A stretch of 64,000 bases of DNA from JAEUIE01 sp035430005 (lineage in GTDB: Bacteria; Planctomycetota; Planctomycetia; Gemmatales; HRBIN36), in contig DAOMFV010000004.1 of the NCBI GenBank assembly GCA_035430005.1, forward strand, positions 1-64,000. Reading direction: 5' to 3'. Shown one piece after another: positions 61,600-64,000 of this stretch. The position numbers and the translations under genes are program-made. Position 1 is the stretch's first letter, and every line of letters starts with the position of its first letter. Below the pieces are notes generated by a model, which had not been told where the DNA came from, made no database searches, and was given only the letters and a program-made list of their open reading frames with translations.

Positions 61600-62880
61600 A
61601 TGGCCACTTCACCTTTGCGTACTGTAATCACCGGCGTCGGGCTTATTACTCCTGTGGGCCTGGGGCGTGACGCTGCCTGGCAGGGCATCCTGGCCGGCAA
61701 AAGCGCCGTTCGCCGAATCACGTCTTTCGACCCCAGCGGACTGGAAGTGCAAATTGGCGCAGAGCTACAGGGGTTCGATGCCAAGAATCATGTCGATAAG
61801 AAAGACCGCAAGCAACTGCGAACGATGGGCAAGGCGATCCAAATCGGCTTCGTAGCCGGTTCACTGGCGATGAAAGACGCCGGTCTGACCCCGGAGAACT
61901 TCAACCCCCTGCGCCTTGGTATCAGCTTCGGTGCAGCTACCATCGCTTCGGAACTGGACGAGTTGACCTACGCAGCTACTAAGACGACCTTGCCTGGCTT
62001 CAAAGAAGTGAACATGAAGACTTGGGGCACCGATGGCATGCCGATGATGCCGCCACTGTGGTTGCTGAAGTATCTACCTAACTTTGCCGCTGCCCATGTT
62101 TCCATCCTCAACAATGCTCAAGGCCCCAGTAACTCCATCACTATGGGCGATGTGGCAGGCAACTTGGCAATCGCTGAAGGCCGTCGAATTATTCAGCGTG
62201 GCAAGGCTGATATCATGCTTACCGGCGGAAGTGACAGTCGTATCAATCCCTTGAGCATCACTCGCTTCCAGATGTTCTACCCACTCTCTCGTCAGAACGA
62301 TCATCCTGAGACAGCCTGTCGTCCATTCGATGCCAGGCAAACAGGGATCGTCTTAGGCGAAGGTGCCGGAATTATTGTGCTGGAAGAGTTAGAGCACGCC
62401 AAGAAGCGGGGAGCCACCATCCATGCCGAAGTCGTCGGTACCGGAGACTCGTGCGACTATGATCTGGATGGCACTGGCATCGCTCAGGCGATCAATGCAG
62501 CACTGAAATCGGCCCAGATCGCTCCAAACGACGTAGATCATGTGATAGCACAAGGTTACGGCGAAACGAAGCTCGATACTGCCGAGGTCAAGGGTATTTT
62601 GGCAGTGTTCGGCAAGCAGTGCCCACCCGTTCTGGCTATAAAGGGCATGATCGGGAACACCGGGGCTGCTTCCGGGGGGATAGAGACCGCTATTAGTGCG
62701 TTAGCCCTGCAATCAGGCACGATTCCGGCCTCGATCAACTGCGAACAGCCCTTTCCAGCCATGACTTTGCCGATTCTCACCAGGAATAAGCCTGTTAGTA
62801 AGGATTATTCACTTAAAATATGCTTTTCCGATATGGGGCAGTGCTCAGTAGTCGTGCTGAAACGATGGCACGGAGCCTAA
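61600..62880 (+). CDS. Ketosynthase homologue lacking catalytic residues (chain-length-factor-like)
   Basis: The 426-residue protein is a FabF-type thiolase-fold protein: VITGVGLITPVGLGRDAAW at the start and GEGAGIIVLEELEHAKKRGA in the second half. The catalytic residues are all replaced: the nucleophile Cys is Asp184 (SITMGDVAG), the first His is Gln318 (IAQGYGET) and the second His is Asn353 (GMIGNTGAASGG). The Lys before the second His position is retained. Such a non-catalytic partner is the defining feature of KS-beta/chain-length factors in type II polyketide synthases. The intact ketosynthase is the next gene. Confidence 0.88.
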   Translation: MATSPLRTVITGVGLITPVGLGRDAAWQGILAGKSAVRRITSFDPSGLEVQIGAELQGFDAKNHVDKKDRKQLRTMGKAIQIGFVAGSLAMKDAGLTPENFNPLRLGISFGAATIASELDELTYAATKTTLPGFKEVNMKTWGTDGMPMMPPLWLLKYLPNFAAAHVSILNNAQGPSNSITMGDVAGNLAIAEGRRIIQRGKADIMLTGGSDSRINPLSITRFQMFYPLSRQNDHPETACRPFDARQTGIVLGEGAGIIVLEELEHAKKRGATIHAEVVGTGDSCDYDLDGTGIAQAINAALKSAQIAPNDVDHVIAQGYGETKLDTAEVKGILAVFGKQCPPVLAIKGMIGNTGAASGGIETAISALALQSGTIPASINCEQPFPAMTLPILTRNKPVSKDYSLKICFSDMGQCSVVVLKRWHGA

Positions 62881-63016
62881 ACGACGTGATACCTTAGAAG
62901 TTGCGGGTTATACCCTTCCCAACTCGACTTTTTGCTGGCAAACTATACATATTAAGTTAAGAATCGTGGTGTCTCCCCATCACGCTTTCTCCGTTTCGGG
63001 GTAATGGTATCTATTG

Positions 63017-64000
63017 ATGAGTCGGCGAAGAGTAGTTGTGACTGGGATGGGCGTTATTTCACCACAAGGTGAATCCGTTGATACCCTGTATCAGGCGCAG
63101 ATCGCAGGCAAGTCAGCGGTTGGCTGGATTACTCGCTTCGATGCCTCCAGTCTACCCACCAAAATCGCTGCTGAATGTCGTAACTTCAACCTTGCCAAGC
63201 ACATCGAAGAATCTCAGCGATACCAGGGCGCTGGGCTGAACTCACAATTTGCGTTGGCTGCTACGAAATATGCTCTCAAAGACGCTGGGTTGCTTGGCAA
63301 CAAGGATCTCCTGCGGAGCGCGGGAGTCTATTTGGGTGCCGGCGAAGGCAGGCAGGATTTTGAAAACCTGATGCCCCTCATCGCCAAGACGACCATCTCT
63401 GAAAGCATGCAGGTTGATAACGTTAGGTTCTGTAAGGATGGCATGCATACCTTCGGCCGCGATGCTGAACGTGAGCAGGAAATGCATACGGTCGCAGGTA
63501 ACGTCGCACGTCAGTTCCACCTCGGTGGGCCGAATTATGCCTGCCTGACAGCCTGTGCAGCAGGTAGTCAGGCCATTGGCGAAGGGGCAGACATTATCCG
63601 TCGTGGCGAAGCGGACGTGATGGTCACCGGTGGCTCACACACCATGATCCATCCCTTTGGTGTGACGGGCTTTAACCTTCTCACTGCCCTGTGTACGCAC
63701 AACGACGATCCAACAAAAGCCTCATGTCCCTTCGATTTCCGCCGTAACGGCTTTGTGATGGGGGAAGGAGCCGGTATTCTCGTGCTGGAAGAGTTGGAAC
63801 ACGCCAAAAAGCGTGGAGCTACGATACTCGCTGAACTGGCCGGGTATGGCACCACCGCAGACGCTTACCGAGTGACTGATAGCTGCCCCGATGGCCGGGG
63901 TGCTGTCGCCAGCATGCGGGAAGCCCTCAAAGACGCCGGCCTGGTTCCCACTGACATTGGTTACATTAACGCACATGGCACCAGCACCGTTGTCAACGAC
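63017..64000 (+). CDS. Intact 3-oxoacyl-ACP synthase (KAS II-like), 3' end outside window
   Basis: The visible 328 residues begin MSRRRVVVTGMGVISPQGES. The catalytic Cys180 (YACLTACAAGSQ) and His320 (NAHGTST) are intact; the second His is beyond the edge. It should condense malonyl-ACP with an acyl chain. It shares the block GAGILVLEELEHAKKRGAT with the preceding Cys-less homologue, so the two are paralogues and may form a heterodimer. A 136-nt spacer separates them. An insert around residue 135-155 (CKDGMHTFGRDAEREQEMHT) is unusual. Confidence 0.9.
   Translation, partial: MSRRRVVVTGMGVISPQGESVDTLYQAQIAGKSAVGWITRFDASSLPTKIAAECRNFNLAKHIEESQRYQGAGLNSQFALAATKYALKDAGLLGNKDLLRSAGVYLGAGEGRQDFENLMPLIAKTTISESMQVDNVRFCKDGMHTFGRDAEREQEMHTVAGNVARQFHLGGPNYACLTACAAGSQAIGEGADIIRRGEADVMVTGGSHTMIHPFGVTGFNLLTALCTHNDDPTKASCPFDFRRNGFVMGEGAGILVLEELEHAKKRGATILAELAGYGTTADAYRVTDSCPDGRGAVASMREALKDAGLVPTDIGYINAHGTSTVVND

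Noticed and set aside
1..64000. CRISPR array, insertion sequence or prophage
   Set aside because: No regularly spaced direct repeats, transposase, integrase or phage structural genes were seen; the repeats present are short palindromic intergenic elements.

Overview
The window looks like chromosomal DNA of a planctomycete, most likely a Gemmataceae-type member of the Gemmatales. The evidence is the protein families present: a cysteine-rich YTV-type cell-wall protein, a TIGR03067 protein, a PVC-type haem-binding membrane-bound dehydrogenase with HEAT repeats, an MJ0042-type zinc-ribbon membrane protein, an extracellular protein with the LEDR-VVPA N-terminal signature, two Hanks-type kinases, an ECF42-type sigma factor with its YCII-like partner, and a stand-alone formaldehyde-activating enzyme. 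The taxonomic call is an inference from these families; there is no rRNA or tRNA in the window.

Layout. 1-7.0 kb: end of a large beta-helix surface protein, csrA, a HEAT protein, a calcineurin-like phosphoesterase and a ribonuclease-Z-like hydrolase. 7.2-11.9 kb: a tightly overlapped operon of cysteine dioxygenase, YeiH-type sulfate/sulfite exporter, GT87 glycosyltransferase and an unknown membrane-anchored protein. 11.9-19.5 kb (minus strand): kinase, accD, C39-like protease, ruvA, ruvC, ECF42 sigma and YCII partner, RluA-type pseudouridine synthase. 19.6-29.8 kb: small planctomycete proteins, a YebC/YeeN regulator with a possible 39-residue membrane protein downstream, YgiQ radical SAM, M28-PDZ peptidase. 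29.8-35.4 kb (minus): YTV wall protein, S41 protease, phospholipid-methyltransferase-like enzyme overlapping an inositol-monophosphatase-family gene. 35.5-41.3 kb: dehydrogenase, SWIM protein and DUF5691 protein as one operon. 41.4-50 kb: a probable pseudokinase, an orphan ABC-2 permease, a Bcs1-like AAA ATPase, a LarA-type racemase, asd. 50-54 kb: fae, rpmA, then obgE-coaX-mnmE-like with 4-nt overlaps. 54-58.9 kb: hydrolase, STAS/anti-sigma pair, flippase-like protein, S1/P1-nuclease-like protein. 59-64 kb: a type II fatty-acid/polyketide-like operon running off the right edge.

The most interesting system is the last one: two FabZ-like dehydratases, a FabG reductase, a long acyl carrier protein, a ketosynthase homologue that has lost all three catalytic residues (Cys to Asp, His to Gln, His to Asn), and immediately after it an intact ketosynthase. 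That is the arrangement of a KS-alpha / chain-length-factor heterodimer, so the operon may make a specialised acyl chain rather than bulk fatty acids. The second theme is repetitive intergenic DNA: at least two REPIN-like paired inverted repeats plus a third inside the acyl operon, a single REP copy, an array of short hairpins with TTC/GAA loops, five copies of a CCCCTCTCC-type palindrome and a 50-nt direct repeat. Several of these end genes or encode gene C-termini.
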